From Albugo candida (lineage: Eukaryota > Oomycota > Peronosporomycetes > Albuginales > Albuginaceae), in contig CAJNAR010000001.1 in NCBI GenBank assembly GCA_905220665.1, forward strand, positions 434,001-498,000: DNA of 64,000 nucleotides. Reading direction: 5' to 3'. Below the pieces are notes generated by a model that worked only from the letters and a program-made list of their open reading frames with translations, had not been told where the DNA came from and made no database searches. Positions 1 through 9,936 of the stretch are shown here, piece after piece (positions within the stretch are counted from its first letter, which is position 1; every line of letters starts with the position of its first letter). A program made the position numbers and the translations under genes.

Positions 1-540
1 ATTAAACGATTGATAAATCGCGAAGGAATCTCTTTACTTTCTTCCAATTCTTCAAAAAATCGGATTATGAGCGCTTCCACCGAAACAGTTGTATCCACGC
101 ATTTCAGGAGAATAACACCTTTCACACCAGTGTCCAGCGGTGTAAAACGACCTGTAACTCTCTTTTTGGCATTCGATCGAAGCTCCTGAACCTCTGCGTC
201 GAGTGTCGCCTGTACAGAAGACAAAGGAGACGCAGTGGAAGTGCACTCAGTGCTCTCTTTGGACCCAAAGTATCTATCTGCAGCCTCATTGAGGAGATTC
301 AGTGCATCTCGGATTGTTTGCTTTTCTTTGGATCGATCACATGTGAGCAAGACGCCTTGTGATCCTTTTGCGGCCGACGCATTGGCATTATAGCTTGTAT
401 TTCGATTCTATTGCATCGTTCAGTTATAAGGTACGCATTTTTGGGATTGCATGCGCCGCAATGCTTACTTTTGCGTCCACAGCACCGGTCTTCCATTGCT
501 TCTTACGCTTTACTCGGACGTCATTGGCATCCTTCGACAT
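1..540 (-). CDS. THUMPD1/Tan1-like tRNA acetylation adaptor (partial)
   Basis: This is the 5' part of a gene that continues past the left edge of the window. Exon 1 is 469-540, a 61-bp intron lies at 408-468, and exon 2 is 407 to 1, joined in phase 0. The start at 540 is followed by a basic stretch (KRKKQWK). Exon 2 contains a segment typical of the family, GVLLTCDRSKEKQTIRDAL, then an LNEAAD.YFG motif, and later GVILLKCVD just before the THUMP region is cut off. THUMPD1/Tan1 proteins are RNA-binding partners of the NAT10/Kre33 acetyltransferase needed for N4-acetylcytidine in tRNA. The gene is divergent from the FKBP15-like gene, with only 71 bp between the two start codons, so a shared promoter is likely. 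Most of the THUMP domain is outside the window. Confidence 0.82.
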
Positions 541-611
541 CCTATCAATTAATACGTTCTGTACATTGGCTATCCGAATACTAGCCGTACCTCTTCCGAC
601 CCGAATTCCAA

Positions 612-3333
612 ATGGATGCGAACCCAAGCAAACGATTATCGTCTTTATTCCAGCATGACGCTCGCACGACTGCACCTCAAACACAAGGGAATGACGTATT
701 GAGATACACTGCCCCTCAGGAACCCCCAAATAGCTCCATTTTCACGTCGCCAGTGACTGTAAATCCATCAAATGCTCCGGTTTCCATCATCTACAGCACA
801 ACGATAACGTTATATCAATATAATAAAGCCTCAGGAAAGTATATCTCCATAGGCGATAGTGTCTCAAACGCGCCATCTATCGGATGTGTGATTCTTGGTT
901 CTGTCACTGCATACAATCTCTTACTTTACACCGCAACAAAGCAACATATCGCACAGCTTCCACTTCATTTTACCACATTTAAGCCCACTTTACAACCCAA
1001 ATTGTATATAAACTTCTATGATCCATCCGGTGTGAATTGGAGCATGCGATTCGCTTCTGAAACCCAATTAATGGAGTTTACAACGTGCTGCTTTCTCGTC
1101 AAAGTACATTGTGAAATATGGGGAAAAGATCGACTTTTGTATACGAAATCGGGCACTTTGGCTCTTGAGGTGCTTCAAGAAGATCTGATTCACGTCAATG
1201 AGAAACAGAATACGGTCCAAGCGGGCGATACGGTAGCGGTCTCGTTTCAGTGCTGGCGAATGGTTGGAGACGCGACTGTGAATCCTATGGAAATTATCAA
1301 AAAGTATCCGCCAACATTTGAGAAGAGCGGAGAAAAATATTATAAATTTCGAGTCGGTGATAAAACGGCTCATAATGACGCTGTTTCTTCACTGGTCGAT
1401 GAGACTGTGCATGGAATGCGCAAAGGAGGTCGACGGATGCTGTTAGCGCCGCCAAAAAAGACCAACGGAGAAGATTGGTACCTTTTGCAAGTCTCAGTGA
1501 TAAAAGTAAAAGCAAAGACGAAAGAAAGTAAACTGAAAAGTATCGATGCAAAAGAGAAAAAGGTCGTGCTCAAAGACGAGATCGAAGCTTTTGAAGAGAA
1601 ACCTGTCAAGCACAGCTCGTTTTCTTCTCAGCAAGAGCGAAGAAAAGAAGGTTTAGAGGATGAGTTGGAGATAAGAGAATACAAGCTATTACGTCGTGAG
1701 AAGGAATTCCAGCAAGCACTAAGTGCCCAAGAACAGCAGCAGCGTCTTCCCCTGGGCGCCTCAGCGCTGTATGGGGTCGGAACGCTCAATGCTTCTCACT
1801 ACACTTCCGGAAAGCCCATCGACACGCTGATGATGGAAGTGCATGCAAAATTGGATCATATCATTCGCTCAATGCCCGTTCATGCGAATCGCTCGGCCAC
1901 GATCAGTTTTGGAACTCCGACGAATGTGACTTCCATTCTCGACGGCGTGGAACGTTTAGCGCATGAAAATGAACGTCTGCTACTTCAAATCAATACACAA
2001 CACGAATCCTTCCAATCGTACGAGAAGCGATGTGAAGAAATGATGTATCAGCTTCAGAAAACGCAGGAGGAAAAGCGATTTACTGATGTGAAGTATCAGC
2101 AAATGATGACGCAACACGCAAATTGGCAGCAAGAAGTAGCGACGCTAACAAGTGCTCGAGACACAGCCATCACCCAAACCAATCGCTTACACGGCGAATA
2201 CCAGCAGCTATTAAATGCTTTCTATCAGAAGCAGCAAGTATCATGTACGCTATCTCATTCGTCTCCTTGTTGTGTGGCTGAGTGTCTGTGATTCTTCTAT
2301 AGCGGACGCTGAAGAGCGAGCGGAAGAGCTCATGTTTGAGCGGAAGACCCGAACACGACTCGAAAAAGAGCTGGCAACACAGGCACAGAGTGCCTCCCTC
2401 ATGGAGCAAGAGCTCGTTTTACTTCGCAAACAATTGGAAATCGCTCAAAAACTGAGAGAATCAGAAGCTTTATCACAAGCTTCCGATTTTGAAAATCAAT
2501 TGTTGGCGCAAAAACAGATTTTGAAGCAAACAGAGCAGAAAATGCACAAAATGGAACAGGAGATGGATAATAGTCATCGTGTCAACCAGCAGGAGAAGGA
2601 TGAAGAGGTCCAGAACGTCGTTACCGAATGGAAGATGAAGTTGGGGCAAGTTGAGATGGAATCGAGTCGCTTGGAGGATGAAAACCAGGCTCTGAAAACG
2701 CAGATTGAAGATCTTCGTGTGGAGATGGGTCGAGGCGACGAATCCAACAGTGCTGTTGTAACTGAAGCTTCTCTATTTGGTGAAGATTCAGGCGCCGATT
2801 TTGAGAATTCCCAGAGGCTTTTTGACCGAATTGAGCTGTTACAGCAACGTGTACATGAATTGGAACAAGAGAAATTCGCTCGTGTGCAACAAGAACTCGA
2901 AGGAACGGGCATTTCTGATTTTCATCGCGGGAACAATATCGGTCACGATGAAAAAGCGACTGAATTGGAGAAAGAGCTTGCCGATCAACGAGCTCTAGTG
3001 AGGTCGCTAACAGATCAATTGGCTCAAGCGAGCTTACCGAATTCGAATGAGGATACACGACGCTTTGTTTTATTGTACAAAGACGTTGTCAATGACATGT
3101 TTTTCCGGATCCAAGATGCAATCGAAACTAGTCGAACAGATAGTGAGATGGACGATGATACGAGCCAGCAGATATCTGCTCGGATACGCAAAGTGATGAA
3201 GCAAAGCACTCGAGAATTGATGCAGCGACTCGAATCTAAAGTTGTTCCCGAGCCTTCTGATACGAAAGTATCGGATGGTTCATTGAACGTCAGACACGGA
3301 GCCGAGAACTTGGACATCAATGATGGAAGCTAG
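612..3333 (+). CDS. FKBP15: FKBP15-like protein (WH1-like, FKBP-like, coiled coil)
   Basis: Two exons, 612-2244 and 2303-3333, separated by a 58-bp phase-1 intron (GTACGC to CTATAG), give about 887 residues. The N-terminus SKRLSSLF followed by RYTAPQ resembles the start of FKBP15/WAFL proteins, which supports the start at 612. Residues about 60-165 form a WH1/PH-like segment. Residues about 175-300 form an FKBP-like domain (QAGDTVAVSF, then VHGMRKGGRRMLLAPP). The rest, about 310-870, is almost continuous coiled coil rich in Glu, Gln and Lys. In animals FKBP15 acts in early-endosome transport and actin dynamics; whether this FKBP domain has isomerase activity cannot be judged here. The gene is convergent with TRAPPC3, with 112 bp between stop codons. 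Confidence 0.85.
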
Positions 3334-3445
3334 AAGCCTTCAAAGCGTTTGGAATGCGTTATATAACCGCTGAACATCGTGTTTGCTGGCTAGTGTGTGT
3401 ATTACGATACAAGTACAACAAGATTGATCTCATTGAGCTCATATC

Positions 3446-4287
3446 TCACTCTTCTTTGTACTCATCGCCCATGGTTTCCTCTATCGTTCCCTTCAATTCG
3501 AGCCTATAGAACCCAAAGTATGAGAAGCGCTTTCATCGGACTTATTCAAGCTGACCCCACCGGATTTCTGTGACGTCGTCACCTTGAAGCACATCTTTGA
3601 GAAATCTAGCTTCTACCCGCATTTGAACCATTTCCAAAGCTCCACGTAAAACACCACAGAGAATATTGGAGTACCAAAGCTCTCCATAAGCGCTGGGAGG
3701 CAATTCCACAAATTCTAAGTACACTTTTAGATCCCGCCAATGCTCACATTTGATGAAAACCTGTCAATGGATTGTCGTGAATCAATAAACTGCACACACT
3801 GTTCTCACTGTTCCAATTGGACACTTCGGTCGTTATGCCCAAAAACATTTTGAATGCAACTTTTGAAATGACATCTGCGGTTTCTTTAAAATCGGTGCAT
3901 GAAGTAACACCGGATTTTGCGAGGAATTCATCGACGAGGCGAATGCCGATGTTATATCCCCTGTAGAAGGCATTAGAAGGTTTTTGACGAAAGGTATGAA
4001 TTGGATTTGACTTCACATTTGATCAAGCTGCTGATTGACAGCTTTGAGATCTTCGTAGTCTTTTATGAGCTGTGGAAATACGCCTAAAATTCAATTGTGG
4101 CGAGCGTAAATCTTTCCGTTGTACCTGTGTGACCATTGCGCCATAAGTGAGCGCGAAAAATTCACCATTCTACTTTGATGATCATGAGGAAGATATTTGG
4201 TAGGTGAGTGTAGTGGAAACGCACCACTTTGGTTGCTTTATTCCACGCGAGCTCGCCAATTCGCTGTATTGGCTTTGCATTTGACAT
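3446..4287 (-). CDS. TRAPPC3: TRAPP complex subunit 3 (Bet3)
   Basis: Six small exons encode about 190 residues: 4225-4287, 4125-4169, 4017-4069, 3761-3960, 3561-3714 and 3446-3503. Introns are 46-57 bp and all joins keep frame. The spliced protein follows Bet3 end to end: FFALTYGAMVTQ, QQLDQMGYNIGIRLVDEFL, TDFKETADVISKVAFKMFLG, NPLTEFVELP, CGVLRGALEMVQM and GDDVTEIRLELKG. The cysteine just before DFKETAD, the acylated position in human TRAPPC3, is kept. TRAPPC3 is a core subunit of the TRAPP Rab-exchange complexes that tether ER-to-Golgi and Golgi vesicles. The last exon is easy to miss, because an in-frame stop at 3542 would otherwise end the ORF after EIRWGQLE; the splice to 3503 restores the family C-terminus. 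Confidence 0.92.
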
Positions 4288-4719
4288 CGATTCCACTTAC
4301 TGCATTTCGCAATAGTTTACATCTCTTTGGTTAGGATTGCATGAATAGACTCTCATGTTTGTTTATTTACGAATGGATGCAAGTGCTCGTGCGAAGTTCT
4401 TTTCGAGGCAGCATCTCAAATAAAACGCTGAAGAGGCTCAAGTAACTACATCGCGTTACTTGCGCAAAGCGGCAATATTGGGAGATATTGTCCTGCAGGG
4501 TTTAGATCATACGTTGCGCTCCACCAAATTGGATGATTTCTGCAAAAGTGTAGCTGACCCTTATCTTACGAGGCTGCATGTCATATAGAGTAGATCGCTT
4601 CCGCTTTGGTCATGTCCATATTCGTTGTCATGTGGCTGAGAAGAATGAAGAGAGGAAATGATACTTGTGGTAGAAAGAAAGGAATGAGTTTCTACTTTGC
4701 TGTAGGTTCTATCGGCAAA
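4288..4719. other. Intergenic: TRAPPC3 5' flank / NAT9 3' flank
   Basis: This 432-bp stretch separates two minus-strand genes. It must hold the TRAPPC3 promoter and the NAT9 3' end. I see no ORF with protein character, no repeat and no RNA gene in it. Confidence 0.5.
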
Positions 4720-5690
4720 TTAGTCAACAGCTTCCACCAGGGTCACTGCGTTCTTTAATGTCCGCTCTTCTTGAAGAATGGTTGAATCAATGATTACTCT
4801 TGTTGATTGCATGATTTCTTGGGCGATTCGAGCTTTCCAAATAGTGTTATTTTTCAGTGCAAACTCGTACTCATATTCTTCAAAAGCTGCAACATAGTTG
4901 CACTGGATGTAACCAAGGCTATGCGATGTAGCAATGAAAACGGTGTAAATAAACTCGAAAAGGCCTTACTTTTCAAACAGCTTCATAGAAGGCTTGTTAT
5001 TCCTATGAATCTTGCAGTAAAATCGCGATGCGTTCAATCGCGTTACGGCTGTTAATGTAAAGTACGAGTCAACAAGCCCAGCATTACAATTAGAAGCGAA
5101 CCAAATGCCATCATGATTTCCACAGCTTCTCTTCCACATCCTTGCCGCCGATGTGACTCATTGGCGATCATAATTTCGATCTCACAATTCGCGCTGTCTT
5201 CATAATCGTTGAAGAAGAGATTTACATCTCCTATCATTCCTATTGAAGTGATTGAGTGAGGAAGCTTGGAGGTGTGGACATTATACGGGTAAAAGTACGA
5301 TCAATCGCATCTTGGCTGGTATGTGATTCTAGATCATCTGAACTTCTATGCAGTACAATGAAGGTACATTCTACATGGATCGGTACTTGGCATGTAAACT
5401 CCATATCATGAGACGTTATACCGCACTCTTTGGATCTTCCCGCCACGAAATTTGCATCGCATACTCCTCATCGAGTGTCAAAGGCTCCGAGGCAGTACAT
5501 TCTACGTACGGATTGGGTAATAATAATCGAGCGTTGATTGGCTAAAATCACTTGTACCTCGTAAGTGTGGATCGGTCATCCATTCGTGATATTTCGGAAC
5601 ATGCTCTGGCTCATAAGGCACTAGCTCAACACATTTTCCAACCTGAAATAGATACAAGTATTGGAATGACGCCTTGTACTTATTCCTCAT
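4720..5690 (-). CDS. NAT9: NAT9-like GNAT N-acetyltransferase
   Basis: Six exons encode about 235 residues: 5558-5690, 5427-5501, 5287-5370, 5102-5239, 4970-5048 and 4720-4918. Introns are 47-56 bp. The protein follows the NAT9 order: VELVPYEPEHVPKYHEWM, ECTASEPLTLDEEYAMQISW, KKCTFIVLHR, MIGDVNLFFND, then the acetyl-CoA loop RRQGCGREAVEIM, KIHRNNKPSMKLFEK and LGYIQ. The R/Q-x-x-G-x-G/A signature is intact, so an active GNAT enzyme is expected. NAT9 homologues have been linked to microtubule stability, but the substrate here is unknown. The start is uncertain: the ATG at 5690 gives a short N-terminus close to family length, but the frame stays open upstream to 5861. The gene is divergent from the TBC gene. 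Confidence 0.87.
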
Positions 5691-5792
5691 CACTTTACGA
5701 ATCTCCAAGATGCACACTCTATCATTCTTTCGGGTAATTAAACACCGTACGGTGTCGTAAAGTGCGACGTACTCACGAAAAAGTCCGTCTAT

Positions 5793-8286
5793 ATGCAGCA
5801 GCGTTCCGATCCCATCCAAAAGCACAAAATACGACGAGATGATGCTATTCACTCTTTCCATGAGATTGTATTGATATTAGTTAAACAGCGTTATCTAAGG
5901 CTTCAAGATGTACTCACCATCGAATGCGTCTCTTCCACTTCTCGTGCAGTAATAAAACACCATGATCTTTATCGTCTACTACTACGCACCCAAGCCAATT
6001 TTCTCCATATACAAAGTCGTACGTGCTTTTGGATGCGATCAATTCACTCTTATTCACGTGAAACCGACCCTTTTTCCTTCACAAACGTTCTGTATTCATT
6101 GGGTTGGCGTCCATCCCTCTATTTGAACGTAAATGCTTCATACTTGTCTTCCAACAATTACTTACATCTCTCGCTTTTCTGAAGATTCTCGGAATTGCTT
6201 CACCTGAGGAGACGACCACGTTACAAAGTACAGGTATTGAAGGTAAGAGGTTCACTCGTTAGTGACCGGCAACGTGCCAAATCGGTCGTACTGTGATAGG
6301 AGAAATTGCACGCGATATCGTCCGAACATTTCCGACCAAACCATTCTTTGAATCGAAAGGTCAATCTCATCAATCAAAGTGCCGATACGCATATGATCCA
6401 ATTTTCACTCCGCAGAAGGGCAAAGAAAGCTTCGAAATGTGCTGAAAGCCATTCTTTCATTTCGTCCTAAAGTTGGCTATTGCCAGGTACATTTTGATAG
6501 AGGCTTCCTTTTCCGGGTACAGAGTTTTATTTGAAAATGTGTAAGGGAATGAATTACGTCGCAGCCATATTTCTACTTTTCCAACACGTCGACCATCCGC
6601 TTTGTGACAATGCATCAGAGCTCACTCCGGAAAAAGCGCAAATACAAATTGATGGTCAAATCATATCGGACCAAGAATACGTCTTTTGGATTTTAATCGC
6701 GCTGATCGACAAGTACGATTACTCAGAAATTTGGAAAGACAAAATGCCGGGGTGAAGAAGTCTTTAGCGATACCCGGTGGTATTTGAGAGCTGATGGCTG
6801 CGTCCTTTTACAGATTATCGAAATGCATTTATTCTTATTGCAAGCTCATTGAAAAATATCATCCTGATTTGAAGAAGCATTTATGTGGAATCAATCTGCA
6901 CCCCAGCTTGTTGGTAGTTCAGGTACAGCAATTGGCCAGTGGAAAGTATCTGACATCTTGATCATTCAATATCTCTTGCGCTGTAGTGGTTTGTCACTTT
7001 ATTTTCCAAAGCACTGAGTTTAGAGTCCCTATCTCGCCTATGGGACTTGATATTTCTGGAAGGCTGGAAGATGCTTTATCGCATAGCATTGGCAATCACA
7101 GCTAAATTGCGTCCACAATTGCTAAAATTGGTGAGAATCAGATCGGAAGCCTGTGCGAGCTTTGTTGAAACCAATTTGAATATTTAGGATATGGAAGGCT
7201 GCAGCAAATTCTTACAAACAAACGCAACGTTATTGCTGGAGGAAACTTCATCACAAGACCTCATCGATTTAGCGCTCTCTTTCAAAGTGACCACTTCCAT
7301 GCTGGCGGAGCTAGAACAGGAACGACAATTTCGGGTTCGTGCTTTGATGTCAACACTTGCTGATACGCACGTTCTACAGTGTGTACGTCTTCCAGTATCT
7401 TCATATTTGGCAGAACCAACAGAAGCAGCGGAAAGCTTTGAGTGCACAAGATGAGTTTCTCTTCCCAACCTTTAGTCCAACCAGCTTCAACGATGATACC
7501 ATAACGTCAGCAGATATGATTGTTTGTGAATTACGCCGATTGGACCATATCACGGAGCAAGACAGTCTTATTTTTCGGTCCAAGATCGAAGCAGCGGAGA
7601 AAAGTATTGCAGCTGCGTCCTCTGCACTCTACAAAATCACGATGGATTTGATGGAAGTTCAGTTTTCCTTAGAAGAGAAAGAACAAAGCAAGGCACTATC
7701 CATCGCTCAATTTGAATCATTTTTGACCTATTCCGTTACCGACGCGTGCTCCATACGCCCGACATCAGCTCAACCAATCGATCGGTTCGGGAACGCTTTT
7801 CACAAAAGTTTCATCGGCCAATCCATTTCCTCCACTTTGAGCGTCTCACGTGTCGAAATAGCTTCGTCCTCGTTCATCTCATCCCTCACAAAGCGTATTC
7901 AGGCCACTGCATCATCATTGTGGCAATTCAATGCGATATCGCATTCGACAGCAAGCCCTTCAGCAGACTCTGCACACATCTTAGAACAAAATCATGGTGA
8001 AAATGAGGTCGAAATGAAATTGGAATATCTGAAGATCCTTGTGCCACATTTAGCAGCTGATCTGATTGTCCTCCGTCGGAGAATACACCAAACGACATAT
8101 GAAATACATAATTTGAAAGAAGTGTATCGGGTCCTCATGCAAAAGTATCAACATGCAATTGTGGAATTAGAAGAGCAGCAGTATTACAAAAAATGTTTGT
8201 CGAAACAATTATTTCAATGCATATCAGAGCACGACGTGCGACAATATGACAAATGGAGTTCAATGATCGCTTCTAATGAGCGATAG
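5793..8286 (+). CDS. TBC-domain Rab GTPase-activating protein
   Basis: Nine exons are proposed: 5793-6128, 6185-6242, 6300-6359, 6416-6486, 6546-6751, 6814-6922, 6987-7130, 7188-7334 and 7396-8286 (about 673 residues). Both catalytic fingers of TBC GAPs are present: IARDIVRTFP (I-x-x-D-x-x-R arginine finger) and GYCQGMNY (glutamine finger). The later helices WFVTLFSKALSLESLSRLWD and FLEGWKMLYRIAL are also clear. The last exon (RKALSAQDEF onward) is coiled-coil-like and acts as a C-terminal tail. The first exon is an open frame without clear similarity, so the start at 5793 is only likely. The final acceptor could be 7396 or 7414, both in phase. Between the glutamine finger and the next helix there is an unusual insert of about 30 residues (around 6590-6690). 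The role is Rab inactivation in membrane traffic; the target Rab is unknown. Confidence 0.85.
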
Positions 8287-8430
8287 AGAGCTGTTTTAAT
8301 TTAGGCGTAGTGTACAGTATCGTAATGCAAAGGTTCTGATACATCATAACGAGCCGACTACGCAGACGCCGCAAGGGGCAGAGCCTCACAATCAATTAAA
8401 CAGTAGAACATTAGATCGATGAATTGAGGC

Positions 8431-8533
8431 AGCGCATATAATCACACCCCCTTGAATTATTCTCAAGATCATTCCGTATCAATTCCACCAATCACGTAAT
8501 AATTTATAGTCGCGGAGAGTGATGTCAATAGCT
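8431..8533 (+). repeat. Left terminal inverted repeat of the MULE copy
   Basis: Read on the minus strand, this segment contains ATTACGTGATTGGTGG, GATACGGAATGATC and GGGGGTGTGATTATATGC in order. The same order is found on the plus strand at 9628-9723. The inner part (8509-8533, gtcgcggagagtgatgtca) is also repeated in inverted form at 9441-9464. Confidence 0.75.
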
Positions 8534-8556
8534 TTCAACCTCAAAGGCATAACTCT

Positions 8557-9503
8557 CTACTCAGTAGATGTTCGCCTAGGTTTTAGGCAGGTTCGCTTAT
8601 TATGCCCTTCCTGTTTGCAGTTCTTGCATTTCCGCTTTGGTTGCTGTGATGCTTCAACATCCTTAAAAAATGATGGGTCCCGGCGCGTTGAACGCTGCGA
8701 CCCTGAAAGGTGACGACCGCATGTACGAACTTTATTTGGTTTGTCAACTTCGGAATTTTCCGCAGGAATCAAGCCCACCAGTGCTGTCTGTAGCTGCTTT
8801 TGTTGGTGCGGATCCATTTCTGCATGGCGACGCACAATTGATTTGATTGTGTTTTCGAATACGTGTCCCACTGGTGCAGGAGCTTGCAAGTCCAATAGAG
8901 CTTCAATAGGTCGACGTCCTTTGAGTGTGATGTTTCGCTCCTAGTCATGTGCACACTTTTAGTTTTGGTTGCTAGATGCGCTCCACCAGAAAGGACTTTG
9001 ACTACCTTTTGCTTGCTGTTTTGTATATCCTTCCTGACAGCCAGACAGCCTGAATCGTTCTGGCGGAGGGTTGCTAGAATTACGCGCGGAGATACGCCAG
9101 CTTTGATCATATTTGCGACCATCTTCTCCTGCTCGGAATTAAGCGCTATGTTTCTCGTGTAGGCCGATGCATCAGTAGCGGTATCATGTCCATGATGTTC
9201 GCCGTTTGTAACCACAAGGTTCCATTTGTAACCCAAATTTGGGTGTTCTGGATCGTTGACCCGTTGAATAACAGCCTTCCATGTACAGCCGGTTTTGATC
9301 GTCGAAGTCTTTCGTAGGCCACTTCCCGATTTCTCATAGCGTCCCCCGTGCACGCATCCCAGCCAAACCTTTCGGATTTCGCCCGTTTTGCTTTTCTTTG
9401 AGCGAGCGCGACTCACAGCGTACCCGTGAAGTTTAGCAAAGCTTTTGACATCACTCTCCGCGACTTCGAGGCAGGAATAGGACGCGTTTAATGAATTTTG
9501 CAT
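8557..9503 (-). pseudogene. MULE transposase remnant (FAR1 domain plus zinc knuckle)
   Basis: Two overlapping frames make up the remnant. The upstream frame (9503 down to about 8940) starts at MQNSLNASYS and encodes a FAR1/WRKY-GCM1-like DNA-binding domain: VKSFAKLHGYAVSRARSKK, WLGCVHGG, TGCTWKAVI and NGEHHGHDT, which give the Cys-Cys-His-x-His pattern. Near 8940 the meaningful frame switches, and from there down to 8557 it reads ALLDLQAPAPVGHVFENTIK and ends with a CCHC-like knuckle, CKNCKQEGHNKRTC. The MULE catalytic domain expected between these parts is absent. It is therefore a deleted and frameshifted transposase, not a host FAR1 gene. The DNA-binding end is intact enough that a truncated FAR1-like protein could still be made. 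Confidence 0.75.
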
Positions 9504-9723
9504 TGTGGTGAATGCGTGATGGATGTCAGGGAACGTCGTTGAAGAATTGGAATCAATGAATATTATAATAAATATTACGATTGGCAGACTTGATACGGAA
9601 TGTGTTCATCGGCTTTATATTATAATAATTACCTGATTGGTAGAACTGGTACGAAATGATCGTATTGGCTCCTGACTTGAGGGGGTGTGAGAATAGCTAC
9701 AGGGGTGTGTGATTATTTGCGCT
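9441..9723 (-). repeat. Right terminal inverted repeat region of the MULE copy
   Basis: This is the counterpart of the left repeat but is longer. It has an extra partial copy of the attacgattggcagacttgatacgg unit near 9574 and two copies of the ggggtgtg end motif (about 9680 and 9702). Its inner end lies inside the FAR1-domain coding sequence. Confidence 0.65.
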
Positions 9724-9936
9724 CCCTTAATTGATGACTATAAACGTCTAACATTACAGCACAGTGATATACATTTTAAGTTAAGGACCATCAAAGTATC
9801 ACTAGCAAATATCGAAGCGGAGCCCCAACACTGTTCGACTTTTGTGAGAATTTCAGAAGCTTGGAATATCTCGAGTACCTTTTTGGTGTTTTGCGTCTGC
9901 TGGACAGATCCTTTTGCAAAACTCGAAACGTGTGCA

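Larger units (their letters stand above)
8390..9765. mobile_element. Internally deleted Mutator-like (MULE, FAR1-type) element
   Basis: The block between the TBC and PI4K genes carries imperfect terminal inverted repeats around a shortened transposase coding region on the minus strand. The ends share the motif agcgcatataatcacaccc (left, from 8431) and its near-complement ending at 9723. The similarity continues outward into AT-rich sequence on both sides, so the exact borders are uncertain. The encoded fragments are a FAR1-type N-terminal DNA-binding domain and a zinc-knuckle C-terminus. The central catalytic part of a MULE transposase is missing, so the copy cannot be autonomous. I could not identify a clean target-site duplication. 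Confidence 0.75.

Noticed and set aside
3542..3724. In-frame stops inside several conserved genes, read as pseudogenes
   Set aside because: In TRAPPC3, NAT9, TBC, SENP, CIAO1 and others all breaks are removed by short GT-AG introns with matching phase.
6531..6755. Apparent small secreted ORF (MNYVAAIFLLF...)
   Set aside because: It is an internal exon of the TBC gene; the GMNYVAA segment is the glutamine-finger helix, not a signal peptide.
8769..9503. FAR1-domain ORF as a host transcription factor
   Set aside because: Flanking inverted repeats and the frameshifted transposase tail show that it belongs to a deleted MULE copy.
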